Assembly (NCBI GenBank): GCA_012184525.1
Contig: WOFQ01000026.1
Coordinates: forward strand, 62,001 to 126,000
Reading direction: 5' to 3'
Source of the DNA: Xenoacremonium recifei
Lineage: Eukaryota; Ascomycota; Sordariomycetes; Hypocreales; Nectriaceae
Length of the DNA stretch: 64,000 nt
Each line of letters starts with the position of its first letter. Position 1 is the first letter of the stretch. The notes beneath the pieces were generated by a model. It was not told the DNA's origin. It did no database searches and worked only from the letters and a program-made list of their open reading frames with translations. Below, one piece after another: positions 45,787-58,259 of this stretch. Made by a program: the position numbers and the translations under genes.

Positions 45787-46546
45787 CTCTGTTGCATGCA
45801 GATCACACTGTTCTTCCTTTGTCTGATTATTCTAAAACACGTGTTAATTCTCCCAAAGTCCTGAGCTAGGGGCATATCATTCTCATTGTGGAAAATCAAT
45901 AAGTATATCTGGCTGGACTAGAGGTTCTTTTAGGCTTACGGCCTTCTGAAGAAAATATAAATTAGCAGCGTATCAAAGCGGGTTGTGAGATCCTTATACC
46001 CAAACGTTGAAACAAGAGGCGTGAATGAATGATCCTCACCTGGTCCCTACGAGAATAAGGACAACTCTCTAGTGAATCAATCCTTAACTGTATTCTGGGA
46101 GTCCTTCTGGCATCATGTTTCAGGAACCTTGGGAGGGAGGGCCTCTCACGGGTTATCCCTTGCAGACGCTGGGGTCACTGGAAATTTCAAATTACTATCC
46201 AGAATTTCTACATTAAATGAGCATTTTGTTAACATATCGCTTCACTTTCATAGGTCTGAGATCGGTGGGATTCGTAATTTGAAGCACGGTCATTTCAATT
46301 ATTTATCAACCTACACATTTTCAACAACGTTGACTTCTAAAAGGGAACGGGTTTGGATCATGACGGTACATTTTGAACCTCCATGTCCGAAGATCTGTTC
46401 CATGCATTGATGCCTAGACTGAGTGGTGCCTTCTGCAATGCCACAGTATCATAAGTATTCGGAACCATCCGCCCTCTGTTGTTAAGACTTTGGAAGAACA
46501 TGGACGATTTCACACGTTGACTGGGCCTGAATTATATTCCAATAGC
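45787..46546. other. Gene-free interval, convergent 3' ends
   Basis: 760 bp between the BTB-like gene and the convergent permease. A 112-codon open frame at 46072-46410 has no family resemblance. Nothing else was seen. Confidence 0.45.
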
Positions 46547-48508
46547 TCAGCTTTGATGTAGGAACTTCAACAGACAGACGCCGACCACTGCGAGACCACC
46601 AAATAAAATAAGGGTTTGGTATCCGTACTTGTAATGAGGCGCGTCGTAGGTTGGAAAAAGCACCACTACAAGTGAAATGTTAGGATACGTTCATTAGGAG
46701 ACGCCGGCAAACTCACAGGGGAGCCAAGTTGAGAAGCTGTAGGTAAAAATATTTCCTGTCGCAACCAGCAGTTGGCGAAGGTTTGGGTCTCCGGCATTGA
46801 GGTGGTGACCCCACGACTACACACATATCAAGTTAGTGACGTTCAACACAGGAAGCTTTGATAGCACTGACAATGACGACCGGCTGGGCAGCATTCCCTA
46901 TGTACGATAAAAAGAAAGCGAATAGCCGGGCACCGTCTGGTATGTACCAAATACTTAACAGAATATTCGACAACGCGACTCCGAACTGGATAATCACGGA
47001 GACGGTTAAGCGAGCTTGTGTGGCATCCACAACGCCGCCCACTATGAAGGCCGTGACAACCCCGATAGCACTTCCAGCCGTGGGAAGAACGTTCGTCTGT
47101 ACAACACTATAACCCTTGGCCTTGAGGTACAAATTGAAGTAGCTCGTCGCCGTACCAGACTCAGCAACCATTCTAGGAGTTGTCAGGATCCTGGTCCACG
47201 TACGTTGCAACTTTGTTGGCGGCAACAAAGATATAGAATTGCTTACAGATATGGCAATACGAACGCCCATAACCTCCAATTGGAGTAAACACCTTTTATC
47301 GCCCTTAGGGTCAATGGTCGTGGTGCAATACGTCCGTTGCCTTCAGCTCGCCGAATTCCGTACTCTCGATCCTATCGCACAGTTAGCTCCGATCTTCAAG
47401 GTCGCAACGGCACATCGACAAGTGAACTAACATCCTTTGTCCAGTAGAAGGCCCTGGTAGTGTGTGGGAGATCCGGGATTGCGAAGAAACCCCAAATAGC
47501 AATTGGAATCGAGATTATTCTATTGAGTAAGCAGCGTCAATCGAGTCCTCCGCTAAGGATGAGAAGTCAAGAAAACTAGATAGAAGGACATACCCGTCGA
47601 AAACAAATAGCCATTGCCAGCCAGCCAAACCATGGCGACCACCCAATCCCTTGTAAAGAGCGGCTTGCAGGTAACCACTAAACATCGACGCAATGCCGCT
47701 CGTCTGTTCAAAGATTGCCATTCGCTTAGTCAATTCCTTGGGCCCATACCATCCTCCGAGCAGGGCGGCGTATCCTGGAAAGGCGGAAGCTTCCAGCAAC
47801 CCTATCAGAAAGCGAAGGGCGTATAGCTGTTGTACAAGTCAATTAATCAGCTGGTGCATGCAAGCTGGGAAGCCATTGACGTACGGTTTTAACTTCTTTA
47901 GCAGCTGCCATCGACATCACCATGACCGACCATAACACTTCGCAAACAGGGATCCAAATTGAGGGACGGACAAACTTGAGCTGTATCATCTGTGCCGGGA
48001 CTGTGCCAATGAGATAGCCAATGTTGAAGCAGCTATTAAGCCAGTTCAACTGATTGCCGTAGAGACCAAGCTAGTCAGATATTAGTTATTTTCTTCTTCC
48101 CTAATTGATGGGACCTTACGTCTTCTTTCATGCCGCTGACAAATGCATTGCCTAATAACTCATTAGCAATAGCAGTTCAAGGGCTGGTCAAGCTCACATA
48201 CTGATATTTGTTTGGTCCAGATACTTGATGAAATATCCAAGACATATATACGAACTGACTGTGTCAGCCCGCTTCCTGATAATATAATGAATATTAACTC
48301 ACAAGAGGAAGGTATCCAGTTTCTGAACATATCTCCGATCACGAGGGTCTCCATCTACAGAGTCCCAGAAGACTCCCACGACCCTTCGCCATAAAGGCCG
48401 AGGTCCAGTGTTGGAGGCTCCGTTCAATGTGTCAAGTACCGCATTTTCATCAGTAGAAGGCACCGATTGTTCAGTGGTAACCTCTGGCTCAAGTTTAAGG
48501 GTTGACAT
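46547..48508 (-). CDS. MFS anion:cation symporter family permease (DAL5/FEN2/LIZ1 type), 10 exons
   Basis: Exons complement(46547-46665, 46717-46816, 46872-47172, 47247-47371, 47432-47519, 47594-47826, 47885-48070, 48120-48151, 48202-48254, 48303-48508) join to 480 aa. Family signatures are RRYVQKLDTFLF, GYFIKYLDQTNISNAFVSGM, then RFLIGLLEASAFPGYAALLGGWY, KRMAIFEQTSGIASMFSGYL, GWQWLFVFDG, IKGVYSNWRLWAFVLPYL and NLRQLLVATGNIFTYSFSTW. The closest branch is FEN2/LIZ1 (pantothenate) within the larger DAL5 family of organic-anion porters. It is divergent from a TauD/TfdA dioxygenase, which hints at uptake of a sulfonate or another 2-oxoglutarate-dioxygenase substrate. Introns are 48-74 nt. The exact ligand is inferred from context only. 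Confidence 0.88.
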
Positions 48509-49189
48509 GACTGTTGACGTAAAAGAGCCCCAGTTTTTGGTTGTGTTGTTTTTAAAAAAGGGATACTGTAGAGATATCACTTCAGTGTCTTTGTATTTCA
48601 ATACCCTCCGAAATACCGTCCCAAGACGGCCTCGCCATTTCTGACCAGTCTTACGAGATAACAAGCTATGAACGAGCGGCGGCTGTAACCTTAACGCTTC
48701 TAAGGAAATCCCAGCAACTCTGAAAGGAAAAGTCAAATTCGTCATGTCAGGAATATGTGACGAATAACTAAGGCTATGCCTCACAAAGAATCGATAGTAT
48801 GCCGACTGGTACCAGCTATCTTGCCAGTTCGGGAACACGTAATGAAGATCTTCTGCGAGCTGACCATCCGAAATTTCACCATAGTAGGCCTGTATGAGTA
48901 GTATCTGAAGATAAGTGATATTTACAGGTGATGTGGTGTTCCTGATAGTAATGACGCCAAACTCCTATGTCGTGTCGCAATGATCGCGTCAACGCTAACG
49001 ACTGGGATGTGTGTGCTACTTTGTGATCATATGAATCCTTCTTTATGTATTACAAAGCACCGAAGTGATATAATGGATATTTATTTCCATAAAAGAACTG
49101 TCGTATTCCCGGGACGAACTGACGACGTACCAGCCACACAGAATATTCTCCCACCCTGTCAGTCCATCGTTATCTGGCGATCGGAAATC
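48509..49189. promoter_or_regulatory. Divergent promoter, permease / TauD dioxygenase
   Basis: 681 bp between start codons. AT-rich, with no strong repeat or palindrome recognised. Sharing of this region suggests co-regulation of the two genes. Confidence 0.4.
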
Positions 49190-50670
49190 ATGTCTACACA
49201 GACCACGACAATTGCCACTGCGCCTGCTGAAGCGTTGGCGCAGGTCAAGTTTGACACTTCCATCAATTACAAAGATAATGCGGTGAGTAGCACCTGGTAC
49301 AGGTCACAATTGCGGACACCCCTGCTGAAGGTTCTGCTCAGTATAAGTATGCGCATTATCTTCCCTACTTCAAGCCAGGGCTGCAGGCCCCTCTCGAAGA
49401 GTTCAAACATGAAGATCCAGGTTTACGTGCTGATCCCGAGAAACGATCGCTTTTAAATACCCCCGGCGCTACATTCGACGAGATAACTCCTGCAATTGGC
49501 ACCGAGGTCCGTGGGCTCCAGTTGAGCTCTCTGACCTTGCAGCAACGGGACGATCTTGCTTTTCTCACAGCTGAGAGGGGAGTGATTGTTTTCCGGGAGC
49601 AGGATTTTGCAGACATTGGCTTCGAGAAACAGAAAGAGTTTGGCGCCCACTTCGGCAAGTTGCACGTTCATCAACACGGCGGGCATGTCAGAGACTACCC
49701 GGAACTGCTCCCAGTTTATAGGGATTTCACGTACGCCCATTCGCAGTGGGCATAGCCCGTCTTTCCAAATCACTGATAGCTTTTTTATAGGGCTAACGCT
49801 GTTGACAATGAGATCAAGAACAATGTCAGCAGCATCAAATGGCACACCGATATGTCCTATGAAATGTAAGCATCGGCCTGAAATCTCCTATCGAATGCCC
49901 TGATTGACGATATTTTGAAACAGTAACGGCATGGGGTTGACCATTTTTCTGCCGCTTGATACTCCTAAATCTGGCGGTGACACTTTGTACCTATCGACTG
50001 TGGCAGCATACAATGCCCTTTCTCCTCTCTACCGCGAGAAGCTTCACGGCCTTGAAGCAAACCACTCTGCATTTGAGCAAGCCAAGGTAGCTGATCACAA
50101 GGAACGCTATATTCGCGAACCAATCGAGTCAATCCACCCGGTAGTACGGACACATCCTGTAAGCGTTCTTAAGCATTTGTCAGTAATCTGTGTCAAAAAA
50201 AGCTTGTGCTCACAACAGATGCTCCGCCCATAAAGGTTACGAAGTCTAAGTCGTTGTACGTTAATCGACTCTATACGAGGCGCATTCAAGGACTGAAGGA
50301 AGAAGAAAGTGGTAAGCGATAGCTCTGTGTTCATCAGATTTTAAAACGCTGAGACATTGTTGAAGCCAATATCCTTAATTTTCTGTACAATCATATCGAG
50401 CACGGCCAGGATTGGCACATCCGTGTTCATTGGACACCAGGAACTGTCGTTGTCTATGACAATCGGATTACTCAACAGTGCGTCGTGTTTGGCATTTTCG
50501 TCTCATTCCTGTCTCAAAATCGATTTTTTTTTGTTGCTGTGTATTTGCTAACAGATCTGATTTGTAGTTCCGCACTTCGAGACTTCCAGGTCCGAGAGGG
50601 TCAGACTCGGCGACATATGCTCCGCATTACACCACAAGCAGAGCGGCCATACTTTGATCCAACCGCCTAG
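49190..50670 (+). CDS. TauD/TfdA family Fe(II)/2-oxoglutarate dioxygenase, 7 exons
   Basis: Exons 49190-49282, 49342-49730, 49791-49865, 49924-50158, 50236-50311, 50366-50477 and 50568-50670 join to 360 aa. Iron ligands are H179 and D181 (WHTDMSYE) and the distal H327 (TQHSALRD, joined across the last intron). A downstream Arg in TRRHMLRITP would bind 2-oxoglutarate. Fungal family motifs HYLPYF, GLRADPEK, GVIVFREQDF, FGKLHVHQHGGHV and SLYVNR are present. The family hydroxylates sulfonates such as taurine, or aryloxy acids and related compounds, releasing sulfite in the sulfonate case. It is divergent from a permease that may import its substrate. The substrate is not proven. Confidence 0.9.
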
Positions 50671-50871
50671 TAAACCTACGAAGAAGAAGTACTCGAAGTC
50701 TCGCGTAAAGAGAGTTCCTTGCCAATTGTTGGTTCTTATTCTGCCAACAGGGCATAAACTAACAAACCTGCGTCAGTGGGTGCTTTGAAAGTCTACAAGT
50801 ATTATGTACTCTGTCTCAGACTTCCATAGTATTTACAATCTTCGTACCATTATTCTTCAAATTGTTGATAC

Positions 50872-51079
50872 TCAATGCACTTGGCCTGCATGTAGGCCTC
50901 CCGTAATCAGGATCTCACCACTTGTCATATAAGCGCTTGCATCAGACAGTAAAAAGACGGCAGCAGCCTTAAGGTCTGTTCTATCTCCCATTCTCTTCAT
51001 TGGTGGGTCGTTTCTGAACACCTCTCCCAACTTGGGTCTCAATTTTACCAAGTCAATGGTCAAGTCCGTGGCAATGTAT
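50872..51079 (-). pseudogene. Truncated short-chain dehydrogenase C-terminal fragment
   Basis: About 68 residues match only the last third of a classical SDR: YIATDLTIDL, then MGDRTDLKAAAVFLLSDASAYMTSGEILITGG. A splice acceptor-like TATAG lies at 51084-51080, where an upstream exon would join. However, the S28 peptidase gene occupies the DNA from 51221 onward and no Rossmann or YxxxK part exists between. The fragment is therefore a remnant of a lost or rearranged gene. It retains an open frame and a stop codon. Confidence 0.65.
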
Positions 51080-51220
51080 CTATATACTTTGATGAGCGAT
51101 ATTTCAGATTGAGCCCGCGCGTGAATGGAAATGATATATTCAAGGCTCTAACGAATCTAGCTAGCACAACAATACGAGTTGGAGAGTGTGAATTTTCATT
51201 GTCCTTACAGATGACTGGCT

Positions 51221-53062
51221 TTAGATGCCCAGGATCATTGCCGTAATACCGGCTACGAGAACCCACATATTCATGCCAATTTTTACACGGCCAACAGAAT
51301 TCTGTTTTCCAGAAGAGCTCCCAGTCCCGTTCGTACCCTCAGCTCTGGTTTCGTTGAAGCAGGGCAGCCAGACATCCCAGGCCTTGAGGAAAAGGTCCAG
51401 CCCCTGTTCAAGCGGAGTTGTCTCGTCGATGCTACCCCTAACATAGGTCGGGGTAGACATATCCTCAGCATGTACTGCACCGGCATACACGGCTCCGAAC
51501 ACATCAGTCCCGTTGGGTGGTTGATTGCAAGCGGGAACCGTCTGTGTCATACTCCTATTTCCCGAGCCTTCTTCCTGACTGGCCACGGAGAACGCTCTCC
51601 AAGGATCGAACTCGCCATTTCCAAACATGACGTTACTCGCGTTCATGTTCCATCCGCCTAGGGCCAACAGATGACTGTTGTTGAGTTGATCAGGGAAGCT
51701 GGATTCCGGGAAAGAGGAAAAGCTGTATTTCTCGATCACGTTTGTCTTGAAAGCGGAAATATTGTAGTATTCCCCAACCACCTGAATAGGGTCGCTTTCA
51801 TTGTAGGCCTGGAAGTAACCCAGCTCAGTCAACGACTGCCAGTTCCAGCTTGCGGCGTCTTGGGCATCGGTGTCGAATGAGGTCTTCGGATAATGAGGCA
51901 ACTTGTTGAGCCACTCCTGGATAGGTTTCTGGGCGTAAACCAATCCGAAGACGTATGCCGCGAATGCCAGGAAGTCGCCATACTTGGACGCTGAGTCCGC
52001 GATTCCCTTGTCCGTCGGCGAACTGCCCCCTTTGTTGCTGTAAAGTGCAGAAGCTTGCTCTCCGAAGGTCTTCGCTGAGTCGTACGTACTCAAAAACGAC
52101 TCTGCATCAAAAGTCTCCATATAATCGCAAAAGACCTGAGTGATGTGATGAGCTCCATAGCTCTGGTAGTCCTCTCCCCAGGTAAGAGCTTGCACCAGGT
52201 CCTGACTGATGTTGTAGTATGGGATGTTGAACGCTTCATCGATTTCTTTGACGCTTGCCTCAGGATACAGGCCCAGGAAAGCAATGGCTTGTATCATGCG
52301 AATGTTGTCTGTATCGCCAGATGAAAGCGTCTCATCCACATACTTGACGGCTGCTTCGATGTCGCTGGAGCAATTCTTCGGCAGGGCGCGGATACCCGGG
52401 TTGAAGTAGATAGAACCGTCGGATTGTGCTTGAACTGGGCCGCTGGAGGCCCATGACGCATACCAGACTTCGGGATGCTGGACTCGAGCCCAGGCCGCTC
52501 TAGCTCCAGGGTACGAGCCTCCCATAAAGATCCAGGGCGTATGATACGGATCAACGTTCTCTGTGCTGGCAATGACGTGATTCTTGTCAAGTTTGGTCTT
52601 GTTGAAATTGTTTGCGAAATAGGTTGCGTCCTCAATTGCTTGGTCCACAGTCAAGTACTTGTAGCCGGAAGCACCATCTTCGGGCAGACCAGTGGAATCG
52701 TTAATGGTGACAGGCCGACTATAACCATAGTATCGATGCTCCCAACCAATGACTAGTCCATTCAACTTTTCGGCAAGTCGTAAGGGAGCACTGGCACGTG
52801 TGTACTCGGCAAGAAAGATGGCCGAGCTCACTGGAGAGATGCCGCTTTCACCGAAGTCGAAGAGGATCACAGGGCCGCCGGGCTTGTAATATGTGTCGTT
52901 GACGAAGTAGCGGTTGGGAAAAGTGTCCGTGTTTGAGGAGTCGAAATGATCCACTGGTAAGCTCATATTGTAGGCGGGAACATCTGGGAGCGAATTTGAT
53001 GAAGTCTCGTTCGCCATGAACTTCGCCAGAAGGACTCCGGCAGTCAAGCCTGAGGGCCTCAT
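51221..53062 (-). CDS. Secreted serine peptidase, family S28
   Basis: An intronless gene encodes 613 aa when started at the ATG at 53062. The fold is the prolyl carboxypeptidase/dipeptidyl-peptidase II type. The catalytic triad is visible and correctly ordered: S183 (GGSYPG), D486 (GEFDPWR) and H531 (AVHAED). There are many N-glycosylation sequons. The last ~20 residues are hydrophobic after a Ser/Gly-rich stretch, as for a GPI-anchor signal. The N-terminus is short and only weakly like a signal peptide, so a small upstream exon is possible. S28 enzymes cleave after proline at acid pH outside the cell. A TATATAA element lies about 120 bp upstream (near 53184). It is divergent from a sedolisin gene. 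Confidence 0.9.
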   Translation of the reverse strand: MRPSGLTAGVLLAKFMANETSSNSLPDVPAYNMSLPVDHFDSSNTDTFPNRYFVNDTYYKPGGPVILFDFGESGISPVSSAIFLAEYTRASAPLRLAEKLNGLVIGWEHRYYGYSRPVTINDSTGLPEDGASGYKYLTVDQAIEDATYFANNFNKTKLDKNHVIASTENVDPYHTPWIFMGGSYPGARAAWARVQHPEVWYASWASSGPVQAQSDGSIYFNPGIRALPKNCSSDIEAAVKYVDETLSSGDTDNIRMIQAIAFLGLYPEASVKEIDEAFNIPYYNISQDLVQALTWGEDYQSYGAHHITQVFCDYMETFDAESFLSTYDSAKTFGEQASALYSNKGGSSPTDKGIADSASKYGDFLAFAAYVFGLVYAQKPIQEWLNKLPHYPKTSFDTDAQDAASWNWQSLTELGYFQAYNESDPIQVVGEYYNISAFKTNVIEKYSFSSFPESSFPDQLNNSHLLALGGWNMNASNVMFGNGEFDPWRAFSVASQEEGSGNRSMTQTVPACNQPPNGTDVFGAVYAGAVHAEDMSTPTYVRGSIDETTPLEQGLDLFLKAWDVWLPCFNETRAEGTNGTGSSSGKQNSVGRVKIGMNMWVLVAGITAMILGI

Positions 53063-56000
53063 GCTGGCGACAAATTGAAGGTGACGATCACTAAATAAAA
53101 TAAAATAAAAAAACTGGATGTGGTATCCAAGTCTACCCAAGACGCGCGGGAGAATCCCAGAGCTTGGCGCTTGGAACAACGACTTATATATCAAGTGAAA
53201 CCGAGCAAGAGAACAAGGAATAACGAAGTTAAAACATCCTAGCAACGCAGAATCAGGCGCATCCTTGCAACCCCATGGCGAAGAAGCCTACCAAATTAAG
53301 GAACTGTCTTAGTGCTTATGGCGCCGCTCCTTTGTCAGATGATCGAGGCGCAGACCCAGGGTGTGCCTGCTTGAGTCTCTGCCTCTATAATAAGCCGCTG
53401 TAATAAACCGCTGCGATTCGGCCTTTAGGCAACGAAACTAGTAGCCCGTCCTGCAGGCCGGGCGTTTTGCTCCTGGACCATTTCCCGTCTTGGGGGCCAA
53501 CTCATCCCGAGTTGCTCCCGTCCCTGTGTTGGCTTGCGATGAAAACGAAGCCGATGACCGACAGCAAGCACACTTCAGGAATACAGTGACCAAATTCTCT
53601 GACTTGAAGGATTGTCCAAGATTGCGCTATCCTTTACAGCCTCCAGCTGGTACAGTGGGCTGAAAGACCAGCGCTAAGTCCGAGCCACGCCGTTTCCAAA
53701 AACCTGGCTTCAGGTCGAGACACAGAACGGATCGTCGGCTAGAGCTTGGCTTCGGAACCAGTGGCCGGTAAGGCTGACTTCAGCCCCAGCGCACATCGCG
53801 AGTTGTAACGATCTGATTAGCTGGGCAACGATGAGACAACCCCCTGCGCCGCATTCCTCCCCACAAATGAACCAAAGTCCCAAAAGCTTCGACGGCCAGC
53901 AATTAACGTTATATTTGTCCCGGCGGCAAGTCCCTGCTAGTCAATGCTGGAGATTTGTCTCGAACGTCATGGCTTGTCCTCTCCGACGATCCCAGCGGTA
54001 GAGGACCCTGGGCAAAATACCCTCGCCCAGTCTGAGACAGTTGGGCATCATCGATAGCTTGCCATGCTGCAAGAGTACCGAGACATGGTCATTCGGCGAG
54101 TGATTACAACACAATTCAGAGATGACTTCTGGAAGACTTTTGAGGTCAAAAGCGGTTACGTAAATACAGCCGTTCTTGGGGAGTAAGGGCTGAGTACCTC
54201 AAGGCCTTTCAAGGATAAATTTACCGCGACTCTTCCTCCGGTCATTTGCCAAGCCCGGTTGAATGCAGGTCATGGCGTGTTACTTCGAAGCCCACACGGC
54301 ACGGTGTTTTTCATTTTCGAACATCTGGACGCGAGAGGTTGACCCGGACTAGAAAAGCCGCGACCCATCGTCCAGCACATTAACGCATGAAAACTAGCCT
54401 AAGCAGCGGTCTCCTGCGGCCCAGGCCAGGCAGCGGCTCGCACAGAATGCCCAGTTAGGGAAGACGATCGACTTCGCGACAGCCGCGCCGCCATGCTCTT
54501 ACGTTTAACTTTACGCGCGTAAGCGCCAGTTGGCATTTCAAACTTCATGGAAATTTCACATTAGGTAGAGAGATTGAGACCCCCAGAAGTGATTTTTCTT
54601 TCTACCAAAAACCTCGGCGAGGCCTCCAGGAGATAAGGGTTTTCCTAATGTTACCCCTCGCCACTGATTCAGCTTAAACCATCAACTTTTGCAAGCTGCC
54701 ATATCTATTTGCAAGACCTCGTATGCTCAATTGAATTGCATGTGAACTTTGCTCTGCCCCCGAATGATTTACCCGAAGCTCATACGTCAATCTCCGAACC
54801 TTCCGATTTGCCATCTTCCTGGTCAGCTCAGCATCTTAGGCCAGAACAAAAGTTCTTTCCATTATCGGTGTTCGTCCTAAGAAACCCTGAAATAGACCAG
54901 TTTTCACGAAGAGGTCATGAATGTTATCCAAGAATAAACAAACCCTCCAAATCCCGTCATAGTCGATAGCAGCTATTCCAAATGGTCATGCTGTCAAACT
55001 CTTTTCAAGAGAAAGGTGGGTGCTGAAAATTCAGGACAGAACTCCATAGAGTGGTTATATGTGAAGCGGAATATTACGCAGTGTTGGCATTCCCCTAATT
55101 ATTGCATGGGACTGCAGGTTTTGTCCCATTCTTGTTGTGTATCATGCAGCCACGTCGGAACTTCCTTATATACTCGGGGAGCGTCTACCCTTGCTTTCAG
55201 TTCTTTTCTTGTCTTTACTGAAGGAGCCTTCCCTTAAAAGTCGTCATTGGGAGCGGCAGTCTGCAGCGTATGTCGCTGAAGAAGCCGTTGTCATCCGCAG
55301 TCAGGAAAGTCGTTCTTCGGTTCGGATGATCCTAAATGAAGAACAAATTCGATATCTCTCTCACCTTGACCGTGTTCTGCACATATGGCATCACAGTCTT
55401 CGTGTCTTTTGTCTCCTCTTCGAAGACAATTCCTGATCGGCCCCTGTCACAGCAAGGAATTTCCGCCAGTTTCCAGAAGGTTTCAAACGTATTTAGACAA
55501 TCTGACCGAAGACCATTCTCGACTTCTCAATAATTTTCTTTTGGGAGGATGCAATTTTCATCTCCATTATTTATTCCAGGCAGCCCGGGCAGTGATGGTG
55601 GCCTCATTTTCCTGAACGTATTCGAGCCACTCTGAGGGCGAAAGGGGAGCCGCACGGAAGATGATTCCTAGATTCATCACAAATATGGCTCAGGGGCTGA
55701 GGCTTAGCGCCTCGGCCTACGTCTCCCAGCCAGAGTCACGCGTGGCCCTTGGCCTATGAAAATATAGTACCCGTTGGTCTCGGGTATACGCTGAGCTTCT
55801 CTACGTCTAAGATTAATTCAGACAACTCTGCTCGTCTCAGGGTTGCTGGGCAATGATTCCCCAGAGGCATCCCTATGGCTAGGACATAAATCTCTTACCA
55901 CAATCATTGATATCCTACGCCGGGTCGATGCGAGGCCTAAGCAGCTAGAAGCTCAATCTCAGACGGCGCTTATCGGCAGGCCAAACCCATACAATGTCAC

Positions 56001-58259
56001 GGCCCTACATTTTCAGGGTGTCGATAAAAGCCTGTCACCAAGCTGAAAATGTGTGATACCTGATGATTTTCTGCTTTCAATAGATGTTCCGCCTGTGGTC
56101 TGACATAAGGATGGTCGGCCACAATGAATTAGGCAGGCAACAAGTCTCGGTACACTTGTTCTGCATTCCGGACCGAGCTTTGTACCCTCACATACCCTAC
56201 AGAGCCAATCAAGTTCAAATCACACAACCTCACATCCCTAGCCACGGTGAGACTATTTCATGCCATAAACCCGATGCTGAATACGATCGCTCTTGAATAT
56301 TAGGATAGATGACAATTGAATTTTATTTGGCAAACGATATGACTGCCAACGTATCCGTTGTATGGCAACGATCAATAGAGTTGCAAGGCTATTTCATCCG
56401 ATCGTAACATCATTCGACGATGCATGGGCCTCGAGATAACCAATCTCTTGTCCATTCATTATCTAAAGATATGCCGGATCGATCTTCGAGTGGGGTTGTC
56501 AGGGCCCCCTTGTTTGTGTACTTATGGATTCAAGCACTTACTGTAGCACATTCAAGACTGATTTATCTCTAATGCCAAAGCCCAACTTCTCTTTCAGCTA
56601 TTTCGCATTGACAAAGATCCATACAATGCATAGACTTTAAACATGCGACTGCAATGGCCAGATCTGACAAGGCCTTGGCAACTATGTCAACATAATGAGG
56701 CCATCCCGGAGTACGAAATTGACATCGCCCGTGCATTTGGATACCGGCAAATAGGAACCCAAGGCGATTCAGATCAAATCCTGCACGTCCTAGCAATGAT
56801 CGACAAGCTTAAAACTTTCTCTTCTTTCAACAGCTCTCGAGCTAGCCTCGGAGCTGTGATGATCGTTTCCTGATGCGTTACAGTTGATGAAAGAGGTTAC
56901 ATGTACGGAGTACTCATACCTACAAGGTACCTCAGGCATGAAGTCACTCATTTCTCAGGGATTTTGATCTTCTGGCTGGATATGGAGATATCAGGAGACA
57001 AAGCGAAGACAATGAGGCTTCCTGACAGTCAGGCCATACCACTGGAGAACCCAGGGCTTCGAGTGGAGGGAGACAATGCCCGGATTTCCATTTCAGAGGA
57101 GACTAACTGATTGAGGGCTCTGGGCGCCGCAAAAGAACTCTGCTCGGGCCGAAAGTTCCCGCTCAGGATCCTACTGACGCTTTCAGGGTATCGGTTGGTA
57201 ATTGACTGCGCCTTGCAGTCAACCAAGTCCCTTGCAGAGGATCATTTGACTTGCGGGGGTTTCGGAGCGTGAATGAACACCGGGGGCCATTTTGCGGGGA
57301 GAACCCCTGGAAAGGAACTTTGTTAGAGCACGTTATGGTTTGGGACCCAAAAGACAGTGAATGCCAAGAGCTAGAAACAAGTAGGTGCTTCACATATAGC
57401 GTGTTCTTGGGAAAAAGCACCTTGGGAGGTAGAGTGATCTTGGGGGCGGGAGATTACTTGCCCGGACAAGCCGTGTTGTCATGTATGCAAAGGCGCTCAT
57501 CAGGAATAAACCAATGAGATAGTTCAACCCATTGATACTGAGTGGGTTCTTCAGATTGCATCTCGCCACAAGTCAACTGGAACAGCTTCGGATTGGAGGG
57601 ATCGCATTGACAAATACTTGCTATTGCCGGCCCAGATCGACCTCCCTGTCTTCTCCAGTTCGCAGCACGAGACAACGCGCCATAGCCACAACATCAAAGC
57701 GGCGATAATGTCTTTATCGCGCTTTCATAGGCGGGGCCCTGTTGGCCTTCCCATGGAACTTTTTCTTGCAGGCGGGGTTCTTTTCGCTGCCATCGCTGGG
57801 ACCTTTTGTCGATCCAGTGCGCGATCGTCAGGGTCAGGAACAAGTTTCTAGATAGGCCCAATCAGTCTTATCGTCCTGGTGGACGTCTGCAAACCCGTAA
57901 TTGCCCCTCCACCAATCACAGGCCTTTCATATAGCTCCCTTAATAGGCAGCCTGTCCGGGTTCTAGTAGGCGATCGCAACTGAACGTAACGCTGGTATGC
58001 CCTAATTGGGCAACTCAATAAGCGTGCAAAGGCCTTTTGCAAACTACAACCTGGGATCTATGCCGACTTACCCAGCAAGGACGTTTCAGACCCGATAACT
58101 TTATCATCCTATTATACCGCGCAGTTAAGACGATTGGAACTCATAAATAACAATGAGATCGCTGCCAGTTTGACAGCGCTCACCAGGTCGCATCCGCGGG
58201 GAAGGCTTCGACTCCTTGTATAGACAACTTCCAATTCGGCAAGTCTTCACTTAATCGCC
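53063..58259. other. 5.2-kb gene-free region between two secreted peptidase genes
   Basis: No ATG-led open frame longer than about 100 codons with any family resemblance was found on either strand. It has moderate GC without long AT-rich RIP-like tracts. A 13-bp direct tandem (TAATAAGCCGCTG/TAATAAACCGCTG) lies at 53388-53413. A short open frame at 57708-57851 could encode a 47-residue one-helix peptide, unsupported. It may be a long shared regulatory region, house noncoding RNAs, or hold decayed sequence. Confidence 0.4.
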
